NCBI GenBank assembly: GCA_913051935.1
Contig: CAJXCU010000010.1
Coordinates: forward strand, 1 to 49,810
DNA from: an uncultured Flavobacteriales bacterium
Lineage (GTDB): Bacteria; Bacteroidota; Bacteroidia; Flavobacteriales_D; Crocinitomicaceae
Reading direction: 5' to 3'
DNA length: 49,810 bases
Positions 1 through 8,914 of the stretch are shown here, in pieces. Under the pieces are notes generated by a model that saw only the letters and a program-made list of their open reading frames with translations, ran no database searches and had not been told where the DNA came from. The translations under genes were made by a program, and so were the position numbers. How positions within the stretch are numbered: the first letter of the stretch is position 1; each line of letters begins with the position of its first letter.

Positions 1-2
1 AT

Positions 3-458
3 AAAGATTTTGAAAAAGTAATTAGCTATGAGGAGCAAATTTTAGATGATCCCTCTGGTGTTTTGTTGTATAATCTTGCCGAAGCTCAATTGAAAAAGAA
101 TAACAGAAAAAAAGCAGATAAATATTTCAGCGCATTCATTTCAAATTTTGATTACATTAACTATTATCCATATGTGAAAATAGAGTTTGACAATACTGTA
201 CATCATTTGGAACCTGTTGAATTAGAATTATTAGGAGATTTTTATGTTACAAGTAATGAAGAACTTGCATGTAAATTATATGACAATGCAAATAAGATAT
301 TAAGTGATTCAAATGAAGAAAGATTTTATAAACAGCAGATGATGACAATTCAAGACGAGACAGTAAAGAAAAAAATGATTGAAGAGTTCGAGAAACATAA
401 AATTGAACAACAAGAATTGCAAGGCCGTATCATCAATAGATTAAAGAACTGTAGATAA
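3..458 (+). CDS. C-terminal part of a helical, TPR-like protein (truncated by window edge)
   Basis: The frame is open to the first base of the window, so the start codon lies outside; a TTG at 63 is only an internal codon. The visible ~151 residues are charged and predicted mostly helical. An early stretch (YNLAEAQLKKNNRKKADKYF) has the spacing of a tetratricopeptide-type helix pair. The C-terminal third is a Lys/Glu/Gln-rich segment that could form a coiled coil. No catalytic motif is visible. It may be the tail of a TPR scaffold protein, but this is only a structural impression. The next gene starts about 60 bases downstream and has its own promoter-like box. Confidence 0.6.
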   Translation, partial: KDFEKVISYEEQILDDPSGVLLYNLAEAQLKKNNRKKADKYFSAFISNFDYINYYPYVKIEFDNTVHHLEPVELELLGDFYVTSNEELACKLYDNANKILSDSNEERFYKQQMMTIQDETVKKKMIEEFEKHKIEQQELQGRIINRLKNCR

Positions 459-499
459 AAAACCTTGTTAAGGGCTAAAATCAAGTTTTTGGATTGTAT

Positions 500-507
500 T
501 ATTTTTG
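500..507 (+). promoter_or_regulatory. -7 box (TATTTTTG) of the sirtuin gene
   Basis: This is an exact match to the Bacteroidota -7 consensus TAnnTTTG. It ends 11 nt before the ATG at 519, so a transcript starting 4-5 nt after the box would have a leader of only about 6-7 nt. No well-placed -33 TTTG was seen. Confidence 0.5.
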
Positions 508-518
508 GATCAAATAGC

Positions 519-1187
519 ATGAAACATATCGTAATTCTTAGTGGTGCAGGGATGAGCGCGGAAAGTGGGCTCAAAACTTTCAGAGATAGCAACGGATTAT
601 GGGAAGGACATGATGTGATGGAGGTTGCCTCTCCCCAAGGTTTTGAAAAAAATCCTGCCTTAGTTTTAGAATTTTACAACCAACGCCGAAGACAGCTACT
701 AGAGGTTGAACCAAATCGTGCCCACCTAGCTTTAGTTGAATTGGAAAAGAAGCACAAGGTATCCATAGTCACACAAAATGTCGACGACCTTCACGAAAGA
801 GCAGGTAGCAGCTCGGTATTGCACTTACATGGTGAGCTCTTCAAAGTGCGAAGCACATATGATGCAAGCGATGTTCAAGAATGGAAAAAGGACCTTAATG
901 TGGGAGACATTTGCAACAAAGGTCATCAGCTAAGACCTCATATCGTTTGGTTTGGAGAGGAAGTTCCGGCCATTCCTAAAGCGATTTCAATTTGTCAAAC
1001 GGCAGATGTTTTGATTATTATTGGAACTTCGATGCAGGTTTACCCCGCAGCAAGTTTGATGAATTATGTGGGGTCAGCAACAAAGATTTACTACATCGAT
1101 CCAAATCCTGCTACCATCCAAAATGATCAAGTTGTTGTCATTTCCGAGCCGGCAAGCACAGGAATTGATAAAGTAAAAATAGATTAA
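519..1187 (+). CDS. cobB: NAD-dependent protein deacylase, SIR2 family (CobB/SIRT5-like)
   Basis: Removes acyl groups from protein lysines using NAD+. From the ATG at 519 (222 aa) the NAD-binding GAGMSAESGL is at residues 9-18, TQNVDDLHERAG at 85-96 and the catalytic His is in LHLHGEL (His104). Tyr53 and Arg56 in EFYNQRRRQ form the YxxR pair that class III sirtuins use for negatively charged acyl groups such as succinyl, so desuccinylase activity is plausible. The small zinc domain is reduced: between HGEL and RPHIVWFGE only one Cys (132) remains instead of four. The frame extends upstream to a TTG at 465, but the ATG places the Rossmann motif at the usual distance from the N-terminus and follows a promoter-like box. 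Confidence 0.92.
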   Translation: MKHIVILSGAGMSAESGLKTFRDSNGLWEGHDVMEVASPQGFEKNPALVLEFYNQRRRQLLEVEPNRAHLALVELEKKHKVSIVTQNVDDLHERAGSSSVLHLHGELFKVRSTYDASDVQEWKKDLNVGDICNKGHQLRPHIVWFGEEVPAIPKAISICQTADVLIIIGTSMQVYPAASLMNYVGSATKIYYIDPNPATIQNDQVVVISEPASTGIDKVKID

Positions 1188-1193
1188 AAGAAG

Positions 1194-1268
1194 TGGGCTA
1201 TACTGGATTCGAACCAGTGACTTCCACCCTGTCAAGGTGACACTCTAAACCAACTGAGTTAATAGCCC
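1194..1268 (-). tRNA. tRNA-Val, anticodon GAC
   Basis: On the minus strand a 75-nt cloverleaf folds. The acceptor stem is GGGCTAT/ATAGCCC with discriminator A, the D stem ACTC/GAGT, the anticodon arm TCACC-TTGACAG-GGTGG, and the T arm ACTGG-TTCGAAT-CCAGT. The anticodon loop TTGACAG reads GAC, which decodes GUC/GUU valine codons. CCA is not encoded. It lies between the convergent ends of the sirtuin gene and the SPFH gene. Confidence 0.95.
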
Positions 1269-1275
1269 TTTATAA

Positions 1276-2220
1276 TTAAGAATCAGTATCAGGTTCAGAT
1301 TGCCCTTTGGTCTCATTTTCATTGAGTTTATTACCCACAAACGTACCTGATATAATTTGGTCTTGGAATGCTCTCATACCACCTGGAGAATGAGGCATTA
1401 AAATTGAAGAATTCTTTGAATTTGCTCCGATATCTTTAATCGTATCAAAATACTGGGTCATCAATACGAACTGCATGATCTCCTCATGGGTTACTGTATC
1501 GAGTGACTTCTTAAAATCTTCAACGGATTCTTTGAATCCACGAACAATCTCTAATCTTTGCTGCGCAATTCCTTCACCAGAAAGTCGTTTGGACTCTGCT
1601 TCGGCCTCGGCCTGCTTTACAATCATAATTTTCTTTGCTTCACCATCTTCATGAGCAGCTTCACGGTCTCTTTTGGCCGCATTAATTCGGTTCATTGCAT
1701 CTTTTACCTTATGGTCAGGATCAATATCAGTAATCAAAGCTTTGATAATCGCATAACCATATTCAGCCATACTCTGAGAGATATTATTTTGAACCGCTAT
1801 CGCAATATCCTCTTTCTTTGCGAAGACATCATCTAATTCAAGCTTAGGTACCTCGGCACGAACATCATCAAAAACATATGAAGCAATCTGATTTTTAGCA
1901 TTGTCTAAAGAGTAGTAGGCTTCTTTTACGAACTCTCGCCTTACACGATACTGAACAGAAACCTGAAGGTTCACAAATACGTTATCCAATGTTTTTGTTT
2001 CAATAGTTACATCTAGCTGCTGAACACGAAGATTAACAGTTGCAGTTCGGTTATCAATAAAAGGAATTACCAGAGATAAACCAGATTTACGTATCGATTG
2101 GAACTTACCAAACCTTTCAATTACGGCTGCAGAGGCTTCTTTAACAACAATAAAGGTTTTTAGCAACAAAAAAACGACTAAGCCAAAAAGGATAAGCTCT
2201 GTATAATAGGGAAAAGACAT
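1276..2220 (-). CDS. SPFH/Band 7 membrane protein (stomatin/QmcA-like)
   Basis: A 314-aa protein with one N-terminal membrane segment (about residues 6-25). It is followed by the SPFH core, including AAVIERFGKFQSIRKSGLSL and the beta-rich RVQQLDVTIETKTLDNVFV. A charged helical region follows, containing the Ala/Glu-rich stretch KQAEAEAESKRLSGEGIAQQ (about 203-222), typical of stomatin-type oligomers. The C-terminal tail is polar. Family members form membrane-bound rings linked to membrane microdomains and protease control; the partner here is unknown. It starts 11 nt after dnaA stops and is probably co-transcribed, although a TAAATTTA box spans the gap. Confidence 0.85.
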   Translation of the reverse strand: MSFPYYTELILFGLVVFLLLKTFIVVKEASAAVIERFGKFQSIRKSGLSLVIPFIDNRTATVNLRVQQLDVTIETKTLDNVFVNLQVSVQYRVRREFVKEAYYSLDNAKNQIASYVFDDVRAEVPKLELDDVFAKKEDIAIAVQNNISQSMAEYGYAIIKALITDIDPDHKVKDAMNRINAAKRDREAAHEDGEAKKIMIVKQAEAEAESKRLSGEGIAQQRLEIVRGFKESVEDFKKSLDTVTHEEIMQFVLMTQYFDTIKDIGANSKNSSILMPHSPGGMRAFQDQIISGTFVGNKLNENETKGQSEPDTDS

Positions 2221-2231
2221 AGAAAATAAAT

Positions 2232-3662
2232 TTATTGAATGGTTAATTTTTTCTCAAGCTCCTCAAGGTAATGTCTGAATTGCTTGTCTGTTTCAGATAG
2301 GTTAACAACCGTTCTACAAGCATGAAGTACCGTGGCATGGTCTTTTCCTCCGCAGTGCGCACCTATATTGGCCAATGAGGATTTTGTCATCTTTTTAGAG
2401 AAGTACATCGAGATCTGTCGAGCCTGAACGACTTCACGTTTTCTTGTTTTAGACTTCAGCATTTCAATTGGAAGGTCGAAGTAATCGCATACGACTTTTT
2501 GGATGTATTCAATGGATACCTCACGTGCCGTGCTTCTTACAAACTTATCTACCATTTGCTTCGCAAGCTCAAGCGTAATTGCTTTCTTGGTCAGTGAAGC
2601 TTGGGCTAGTAATGTATTTAAAGCACCTTCAATTTCCCTTACATTGGTGTTAATGGAGTAAGCCAAATATTCAACAACTTCTTTTGGAAGCTCAATCCCA
2701 CTGCCGTACATTTTCTTTTGAAGAATAGCTATTCTTGTTTCGAGATCTGGTGTTCCTAAATCCGCCGAAAGGCCCCACTTAAACCTAGACAACAAACGTT
2801 GCTCCATTCCTTGCATTTCAACCGGTGCTTTGTCGGAGGTCAACACAATCTGTTTTCCATTTTGGTGGAGGTGATTAAATATTGAAAAGAAAACATCTTG
2901 TGTTCTTTCTTTTCCTGCAAAGAACTGAACATCATCAATGATCAAGACATCAATCATTTGATAAAAGTGAACGAAGTCATTTGTTGATTGGTTCTTAATC
3001 GCATCTATAAACTGATGCGCAAACTTTTCAGACTGAACATAAAGAACAGTTTTGTTCGGGAAGTTTTCTTTGACTGAAATACCAATGGAATGTGCTAAGT
3101 GTGTTTTACCAAGACCAACCCCTCCATATATTAATAACGGATTAAAGGCCGTACCACCTGGCTTGTTTGAAACTGCAAAACCAGAAGCCCTTGCCAATCG
3201 ATTGCATTCTCCTTCCACAAAAGTATCAAAGGTAAAAGCTGGAATAAGATTCGACTCAATGTTTAACTTTTTCAAGCCTGGGATCACAAAGGGATTTCGA
3301 ATCTGCTTTTCACTACCGCTGATTGGAACATTTACAGGTGAATTCTTTAAAGAATTCGAGCTGTGCGCCGGGATTTTAACAGTGTAAGGATTTGAGGATT
3401 TATTATTATTCTCCATAACAATGCTGTATTCTAAACTACCGTCTGCTCCTAATTGTTTTTTAACAACCTTGCGAAGAAGTGTAATGTAGTTTTCTTCTAA
3501 CCATTCGTAAAAAAAATATGAAGGAACTTGAATCGTTAAAACGGCCTTTTCAAGTTTGACCGGAACAATCGGTTCAAACCAAGTCTTAAACGCTTGCAAT
3601 GAAATGTTGTCTTTAATTACTTTCAGACATGACTCCCATGCACCCTCGTGGTTTTCACTCAT
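2232..3662 (-). CDS. dnaA: Chromosomal replication initiator DnaA
   Basis: A 476-aa AAA+ protein that binds DnaA boxes and opens the replication origin. The N-terminal domain I (1-85) is followed by a linker. The AAA+ core has Walker A GGVGLGKTH (about 180-188) and Walker B VLIIDDVQFF. The C-terminal domain carries the DnaA signature GGKDHATVLHA. Length and order are normal. Its ATG lies exactly 4 nt after a TAATTTTT box on the minus strand, which suggests a leaderless mRNA. The 216-bp gap to the divergent thioesterase gene does not contain a recognisable cluster of DnaA boxes, so no origin is called here. Confidence 0.98.
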   Translation of the reverse strand: MSENHEGAWESCLKVIKDNISLQAFKTWFEPIVPVKLEKAVLTIQVPSYFFYEWLEENYITLLRKVVKKQLGADGSLEYSIVMENNNKSSNPYTVKIPAHSSNSLKNSPVNVPISGSEKQIRNPFVIPGLKKLNIESNLIPAFTFDTFVEGECNRLARASGFAVSNKPGGTAFNPLLIYGGVGLGKTHLAHSIGISVKENFPNKTVLYVQSEKFAHQFIDAIKNQSTNDFVHFYQMIDVLIIDDVQFFAGKERTQDVFFSIFNHLHQNGKQIVLTSDKAPVEMQGMEQRLLSRFKWGLSADLGTPDLETRIAILQKKMYGSGIELPKEVVEYLAYSINTNVREIEGALNTLLAQASLTKKAITLELAKQMVDKFVRSTAREVSIEYIQKVVCDYFDLPIEMLKSKTRKREVVQARQISMYFSKKMTKSSLANIGAHCGGKDHATVLHACRTVVNLSETDKQFRHYLEELEKKLTIQ

Positions 3663-3666
3663 AGTT

Positions 3667-3674
3667 AAAAATTA
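3667..3674 (-). promoter_or_regulatory. -7-like box (TAATTTTT) 4 nt before dnaA ATG
   Basis: On the minus strand TAATTTTT is followed by AACT and then the dnaA ATG. It differs from TAnnTTTG only in the last base. The 4-nt spacing matches other genes in this window and would place the transcription start on the A of the start codon. Confidence 0.45.
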
Positions 3675-3878
3675 ATAGTTTGGTCATTTAAGCTTCGGTA
3701 AAAATCATTGTTTTTTACCTCGCTTTTGCATAGTACAAATGTTCTCATAAAAAAGTTAAAAAAAAACCACTAGGGGTATTGACTTTTTAAAATGTTTTCT
3801 TAAGAGAAATTTTCTTTCTAGAAAAGTGAGAGTTTCTTCTCTGTAAAGTAATAAATTTTTAGTTTTATTGAAAGTAAA

Positions 3879-4280
3879 ATGGAACGAAATTTAAAACATA
3901 CCACGGAAGTGCGGGTCCGTTACGGCGAAACCGACCAAATGGGCTTTTGCTATTACGGAAACTATGCACAATTTTTAGAAGTCGCTCGAGTAGAGCTACT
4001 TCGAAGTAAAGGGGTTTCATACAAAACCTTAGAATCTGAAGGAATATTACTCCCAGTTCGGTCGTTTTCTATTAAATATATTGCCCCTTCCCGGTATGAT
4101 GATTTGCTAAAAATAGAGACTGAAATTACAAAAATAGAATCCGCAAGAATTGAATTTGGTTACGTAATTAGAGACGAAAATTCAACCTTAATTGCAACAG
4201 CGAATACAGAACTTGTTTTTGTTGATGCGCAGTCTATGAAACCAATAAAAGTCCCCTCAAAAATCAGTGACCTTTATTGA
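3879..4280 (+). CDS. Acyl-CoA thioesterase, YbgC/4HBT hotdog family
   Basis: A 133-aa single hotdog-fold protein. RVRYGETDQMGFCYYGNY (about residues 12-29) is the family signature, with the catalytic Asp in ETDQMG and the aromatic/Asn pair after it. A later strand segment, RSFSIKYIAPSRYDD, is also typical. Such enzymes hydrolyse acyl-CoA thioesters; the substrate cannot be read from sequence. Its TGA overlaps the earliest possible start of hutG. A TAGTTTTA box ends 11 nt before the ATG. Sharing a transcript with histidine degradation genes is probably operon packing rather than a pathway link. Confidence 0.85.
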   Translation: MERNLKHTTEVRVRYGETDQMGFCYYGNYAQFLEVARVELLRSKGVSYKTLESEGILLPVRSFSIKYIAPSRYDDLLKIETEITKIESARIEFGYVIRDENSTLIATANTELVFVDAQSMKPIKVPSKISDLY

Positions 4281-4297
4281 AGAACAAAAAGCGAAAA

Positions 4298-5113
4298 ATG
4301 ACCTATTCGATTCAACCCTATGAGCTCATTCATCCTCAGGCCCAAAAAGTTCCTTTTGTACTGAGCATTCCCCACTGTGGAATAAAATTCCCTTCTGAAC
4401 TCAAAAATTATTTTGAGCCACATCTTACAAAAGCACCTGATGATACAGATTGGTTTTTAGACATCCTTTATGATTTTGCTGAGGAAATGGGTATTACGAT
4501 CATAAAAGCGGTCTATTCGAGATGGGTGATTGATTTAAATAGAACGCCGGAAAACCAATCATTATACAATGATGGTAGAATCATCACCTCCCTATGCCCC
4601 ACTACGACATTTTTTGGTGAAGAGCTCTATATAAATGAAGCTGATCGGCCAGATAAGCAGGAAGTTGAGAGAAGACTTGAAAAATATTATTGGCCTTACC
4701 ACAATAAAATAGATGAGCTTCTTCAATCGTGTAAGGAAGAATTTGGACAGGTCTTATTTTGGGATGCACATTCTATTCGTCGGAATGTAAAAACCATTCA
4801 AAAAGAAGATTTTCCCGACCTAATTTTAGGGAACGATGATTTAAAAACCGCAGGAAGAACTTTTATTAATAGCACGCTTCAATGCCTTGCTTCAGATAAA
4901 TTTAAGGTCAAGCACAATACCCCCTTTAAAGGCGGATACATAACACGCTCGAAAGGAAATCCAAACGAAAACATCCATGCACTTCAGCTTGAGATGTGCA
5001 AAGATCTCTATATGTCAAATAAAGAAACAAGCTATGATGCCGTAAAAGCAATGCGTGTAAAAAAATTATTAAAAAATACTTTTGAAAAATTAATATCGCA
5101 ATTGAATGGCTAA
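4298..5113 (+). CDS. hutG: N-formylglutamate deformylase (N-formylglutamate amidohydrolase)
   Basis: Catalyses N-formylglutamate to glutamate plus formate, the last step of the five-step histidine route. The FGase fold is visible: VPFVLSIPHCGIKFPSEL near the N-terminus with the metal-site His, DDTDWFLDILY, and RWVIDLNR, then VLFWDAHSIRR and the C-terminal TPFKGGYITRSKGNP and IHALQLEMC. The frame can start at a TTG at 4277 that overlaps the thioesterase stop, but the ATG at 4298 (271 aa) is preferred. The end overlaps hutF by 8 nt, so the two are translationally coupled and act consecutively. Confidence 0.9.
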   Translation: MTYSIQPYELIHPQAQKVPFVLSIPHCGIKFPSELKNYFEPHLTKAPDDTDWFLDILYDFAEEMGITIIKAVYSRWVIDLNRTPENQSLYNDGRIITSLCPTTTFFGEELYINEADRPDKQEVERRLEKYYWPYHNKIDELLQSCKEEFGQVLFWDAHSIRRNVKTIQKEDFPDLILGNDDLKTAGRTFINSTLQCLASDKFKVKHNTPFKGGYITRSKGNPNENIHALQLEMCKDLYMSNKETSYDAVKAMRVKKLLKNTFEKLISQLNG

Positions 5114-6473
5114 ATTTTCTTTTAAGGGTTTGTTACAATCCGATGGGTGGCATGACAACGTAATTCTGACAACAGACAGTCACGGTATTCTGACAGATAT
5201 CTCCTCAAATTGTGATAACCAAGACTGCAAAGATTATGCGCTACCCGGGTTTCAAAATGCCCATTCGCATGCCTTTCAATATGCAATGGCTGGTTTGGCA
5301 GAGCTTCATGCACCCAATCAACAAAAGAATGACTTCTGGAGCTGGAGAAAGTCCATGTATCATTTGGCTTTATCCATGAGTCCAGAACAAATGGAATCCA
5401 TCGCCGCCATGCTTTATCAAGAGATGTTAAGACACGGCTACACCCACGTTGCGGAATTTCATTATGTCCACCATGATAAAAATGGCCAGCCCTATCAAAA
5501 TAAAGCGGAGCTTAGTGAACGGATTGCGAGAGCCGCTGAAAGGGCTGGAATCAACCTGACCATTATTCCAATTTATTACGAACAAGGTGGTTTTGGAATT
5601 CCCGCGCAAGCAGACCAAAAAAGATTCCTTTCAAAATCATTAGATGACTACTTAGAGCTCTACCACCAGGTAGAAACAATGGCGACTGACTACGCTAATT
5701 GCTCAGTAGGACTTGGTGTACATTCCATGCGTGCAGTCGCCTTAGATAACATTATCAGATTGGCAGAATTTAGACAGCATAAAGTTCCCTTTCACATTCA
5801 TGTTGCAGAGCAGCTTAAGGAAATCGAGTCATGTTTAGCTCATACTGGTTTGAGGCCTGTAGAATGGCTCTTGAAAAATATGGAGATAAATGAGGATTTT
5901 CACCTCGTACATGCCACACATCTCAATGATAATGAAGTTTCAGGATTGGCAAAATCAAAAACAAATGTTGTACTCTGCCCATCAACCGAAGGGAATCTGG
6001 GAGATGGTTTGTTTCCGCTTGATTCATATTTGACTCATAAGGGAAATTGGTCGATTGGAACTGATAGCCACATTGGACTCAATCCCTTCGAAGAATTACG
6101 CATTCTAGATTATGGCCAACGCTTGATTTCACATAGCCGAAATACATTTGGAAATAATACATCCGGAGATAATGGGGCATTGGCTATTGACGCTGTATTG
6201 CGAAATGGCAGACGAGCTATGGGTTCAGAAATAAAGCATTATTTTGAAGTAGGAAAACCACTTAATGCATTTGTTATGTCTGCTGAACATCCATTAATTC
6301 AAATGACAGGCAAACAAAATTTAACAAATACCCTTGTATATGCCTCTGACCCAACAATGAATAAGGGAACGATCGTAAATGGTAGCTGGAAAATAAAAGA
6401 CAATAAAGTAGAGCATAATGCAATTCAAGAAGACTTTTTAAAAACAATGAACGCTTTATCAAACCGGTTCTAA
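5106..6473 (+). CDS. hutF: Formimidoylglutamate deiminase
   Basis: Converts N-formimidoyl-L-glutamate to N-formyl-L-glutamate and ammonia, feeding HutG. A 455-aa amidohydrolase-superfamily protein. The metal-binding motif GFQNAHSHAFQYAMAGLAE (about 49-67) is highly characteristic of HutF. Further metal and substrate His residues lie in LGVHSMRAV, PFHIHVAEQ and LVHATHLND, and the conserved Asp is in SIGTDSHIGLNPFEE. The earlier enzymes HutH, HutU and HutI are not in this window. Together with hutG it shows the formylglutamate branch rather than the formamide-releasing HutG route. Confidence 0.93.
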   Translation: MAKFSFKGLLQSDGWHDNVILTTDSHGILTDISSNCDNQDCKDYALPGFQNAHSHAFQYAMAGLAELHAPNQQKNDFWSWRKSMYHLALSMSPEQMESIAAMLYQEMLRHGYTHVAEFHYVHHDKNGQPYQNKAELSERIARAAERAGINLTIIPIYYEQGGFGIPAQADQKRFLSKSLDDYLELYHQVETMATDYANCSVGLGVHSMRAVALDNIIRLAEFRQHKVPFHIHVAEQLKEIESCLAHTGLRPVEWLLKNMEINEDFHLVHATHLNDNEVSGLAKSKTNVVLCPSTEGNLGDGLFPLDSYLTHKGNWSIGTDSHIGLNPFEELRILDYGQRLISHSRNTFGNNTSGDNGALAIDAVLRNGRRAMGSEIKHYFEVGKPLNAFVMSAEHPLIQMTGKQNLTNTLVYASDPTMNKGTIVNGSWKIKDNKVEHNAIQEDFLKTMNALSNRF

Positions 6474-6526
6474 ATTTTTAGGGGTAGACATTTTTAATTT
6501 TGAGTTTTCTTTAGTATCTTATAGTA

Positions 6527-8740
6527 ATGCTTAAAAATCTAAAACTTGTCCGAGATTTCTTTCCATTTGTGTTGCTAAAATTTCACATTAAGTACAATTT
6601 TTTCGGTCTTCTCTATTGGGCACTTCTTTTCAGCATACTTTTTGGATTACTTGGCTCGAATTTCGGTGTCCCGTATCTTTTTTATTCACCAGACTACCTT
6701 GGTGAGGTTGGTTTATGGTCCTTCGCATTATTAGGATTCTCGGTTGGAGGTTTTTGTATGGCTTTTAACGTATACAGCTACATTAAACTCGGTCCAAGAT
6801 TTCCCTTTTTAGTCGTTGTTTCTACACCATTTTTTCGTTTTTGTATCAATAATTTCTTGCTTCCATTAAGCTACATCATCGTTTATTTAGTAAAAATGTC
6901 TCAATTTCAGCTGAATGAGGAACTTGCGAGTTCTAGTGATGTACTCATTTACAATGTATCTTTTTTCATTGGCTTCTCTCTTTTTATATTTTTAAGTATA
7001 CTGTATTTTTTTCCACTCAGAACCAACAAGGATGCGGACGACTCTATCACAGAATCAAATCCAGTATCAACAATTACAAGCAAAGGAATCGGGCAAAAAT
7101 GGTACAATTACTTTCGTGAAAAAAGGACGCGTCCCATATATTACATAGGTCGAAGTTTCAAGCTATACAAAAGCAGAAGTGTCGCCCACCTGGATAAAGG
7201 TGTTGTGGAAGGTGTTTTTTCTAAAACGAGAATCAATGCATTTATTTTTGAGGTATTGACCATCACTGCATTCATTAGCTTAAGCTTTTTTCGGAACTAC
7301 TCGCTTTTTGAGGTGCCAGCAGCAATGAGCATTTTGATGCTCCTAACTATATTATCAATGGTCATAGGTGCATTAAATTCTTGGTTTCACAGATGGACCT
7401 ATCCACTGATTTTTTTCATTGTGATTTTAATGTCTTTTCTCTCTTCAAGGGTGGATCTTTTTCGCTATACAAGTTTTGCTTTAGGTCTAGATTATAGTAA
7501 GGAAAGCATCATCAATTACAGTCCAGAAAACATCAGAAAAAACCATAAGCTCGCGCCAACAGATAGCACCTCGGAAAAAAACATCATTAAAATTCTCGAG
7601 CATTGGAAAAGATCAACGGGTGAAGAAAAACCCAAACTCATTATTGTAAATACCTCTGGTGGAGGTTTAAGGAGCGCATTATGGACCTTTACCGTACTTT
7701 CAAATGCAGACGAAATGCTCAATTCAAAGCTGAGCAAACACCTTCAGATGATTACAGGTGCTTCGGGAGGCATGATTGGTGCAGCCTATTTTCGTGAAAT
7801 CAATCTTCGCAAAAAACTAAAAACACTTCGTGGAGACAACTTGTTTTTTAAATCTCGTCTCAGCAAGGACCTTTTAAACAGATTGTCTTTCTCAGCTTCA
7901 ACCAGCGATCTATTTATGCGTTACAAGGAACTTACCTACAATGGAAAAAAATATACCCAAGAACGAGGAAGCGAATTTGAAGCAGAGCTTCACCAAAACC
8001 TTCAAAACTATCTAGAGCATCCACTCGGATATTATGAAAAATATGAGCAATCGAGCAGTATTCCGCTCATGATTTTTAGTCCTACCATCGTGAATGACGG
8101 TAGAAGAATGTTAATTTCTGCACAAAACTTAAGCTTCATGATTGGAAATAATCTGAATACCAGCTTTGAAAACATTGATTTCCAGTCCTTTTTCAAAAAG
8201 AACAACCCTAATGAAATCAGATTTTCCTCCGTTTTAAGAGCAAGTGCTACCTTTCCTATGATCATGCCAATGATGGCAATGCCTACAACACCAGAAATAC
8301 AGCTCATGGATGCCGGGATCAGAGATAATTACGGCGGAAAGGTTTCCGTAGATTACCTTTTCGCACTAAACGATTGGATACTTAAAAACACCTCAGGTAT
8401 CATTATCCTTGAAATTAGAGATACCAAAAGAATCATGAGTAATGAAAAATATAAAGAGGTTTCATTGATGGATAAACTTTTTCTGCCTTTTGGCAATTTG
8501 CTCACCAATTTTACGCGAACACAGGACCTCGATCAAGAGCAGCTCATCAAACTTTGTAAAAGTAGTTTTGACTTTCCTGTCGATAAAATCACATTTAATT
8601 TGAGAGAAGACTACAACGAAAGAATTTCTTTATCATGGCATTTGACAAAGAGAGAAAAACAAAAAATTGAGGCAGCATTTTCGAGTCTTGAGAATCAAAT
8701 CGCCCTAAAAAAACTCGATAAACTGACGAAATCTGAATAA
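6527..8740 (+). CDS. Membrane-anchored patatin-like phospholipase/acylhydrolase
   Basis: A 737-aa protein. The N-terminal ~315 residues contain about seven hydrophobic segments (near 25-47, 62-87, 93-125, 138-165, 238-256, 265-287 and 290-313). The C-terminal part is a patatin domain: oxyanion loop TSGGGLRSA (about 372-380), nucleophile elbow GASGG with Ser413, and the dyad Asp in DAGIRDNYGG (Asp595). The catalytic dyad looks complete, so lipid acyl-hydrolase activity is expected at the membrane; the substrate is unknown. The joining of a polytopic membrane region to patatin is less common than soluble or beta-barrel-linked versions. A weak TATCTTAT box lies 4 nt before the ATG. Confidence 0.82.
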   Translation: MLKNLKLVRDFFPFVLLKFHIKYNFFGLLYWALLFSILFGLLGSNFGVPYLFYSPDYLGEVGLWSFALLGFSVGGFCMAFNVYSYIKLGPRFPFLVVVSTPFFRFCINNFLLPLSYIIVYLVKMSQFQLNEELASSSDVLIYNVSFFIGFSLFIFLSILYFFPLRTNKDADDSITESNPVSTITSKGIGQKWYNYFREKRTRPIYYIGRSFKLYKSRSVAHLDKGVVEGVFSKTRINAFIFEVLTITAFISLSFFRNYSLFEVPAAMSILMLLTILSMVIGALNSWFHRWTYPLIFFIVILMSFLSSRVDLFRYTSFALGLDYSKESIINYSPENIRKNHKLAPTDSTSEKNIIKILEHWKRSTGEEKPKLIIVNTSGGGLRSALWTFTVLSNADEMLNSKLSKHLQMITGASGGMIGAAYFREINLRKKLKTLRGDNLFFKSRLSKDLLNRLSFSASTSDLFMRYKELTYNGKKYTQERGSEFEAELHQNLQNYLEHPLGYYEKYEQSSSIPLMIFSPTIVNDGRRMLISAQNLSFMIGNNLNTSFENIDFQSFFKKNNPNEIRFSSVLRASATFPMIMPMMAMPTTPEIQLMDAGIRDNYGGKVSVDYLFALNDWILKNTSGIIILEIRDTKRIMSNEKYKEVSLMDKLFLPFGNLLTNFTRTQDLDQEQLIKLCKSSFDFPVDKITFNLREDYNERISLSWHLTKREKQKIEAAFSSLENQIALKKLDKLTKSE

Positions 8741-8745
8741 AAAAA

Positions 8746-8761
8746 GGGGGCCGGAGCCCCC
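8746..8761 (+). terminator. GC hairpin after the patatin gene
   Basis: GGGGGC and GCCCCC form a perfect 6-bp stem with a CGGA loop. The hairpin is preceded by an A-run and followed by a short T-containing tail (TTGATTT). It is placed 5 nt after the stop codon, as expected for an intrinsic terminator of the upstream gene. The weak T-tract lowers certainty. Confidence 0.65.
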
Positions 8762-8902
8762 TTGATTTCATTAACCTGTAGCAAAGTTAATCTAAATACA
8801 ACATCGTTTAACGGAATAAAGTCAAAATGGTTTCATCCTGCAATTAACATTTTAGCATTGATAAACAATTTACGGCTATGATGAACGATTGGACTCCTTC
8901 AA

Positions 8903-8910
8903 TATATTTG
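8903..8910 (+). promoter_or_regulatory. -7 box (TATATTTG) 4 nt before ATG of the SirB1-like gene
   Basis: Exact TAnnTTTG, followed by TTAC and then ATG at 8915. The geometry implies a leaderless transcript starting on the A of the start codon. Confidence 0.6.
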
Positions 8911-8914
8911 TTAC

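Noticed and set aside
1194-1268. tRNA-Asp(GTC) read from the plus strand text
   Set aside because: The cloverleaf only folds on the minus strand, where the anticodon is GAC (valine).
3663-3878. Replication origin next to dnaA
   Set aside because: The gap has AT-rich stretches but no cluster of DnaA boxes close to TTATCCACA. Origins are not always beside dnaA in Bacteroidota.
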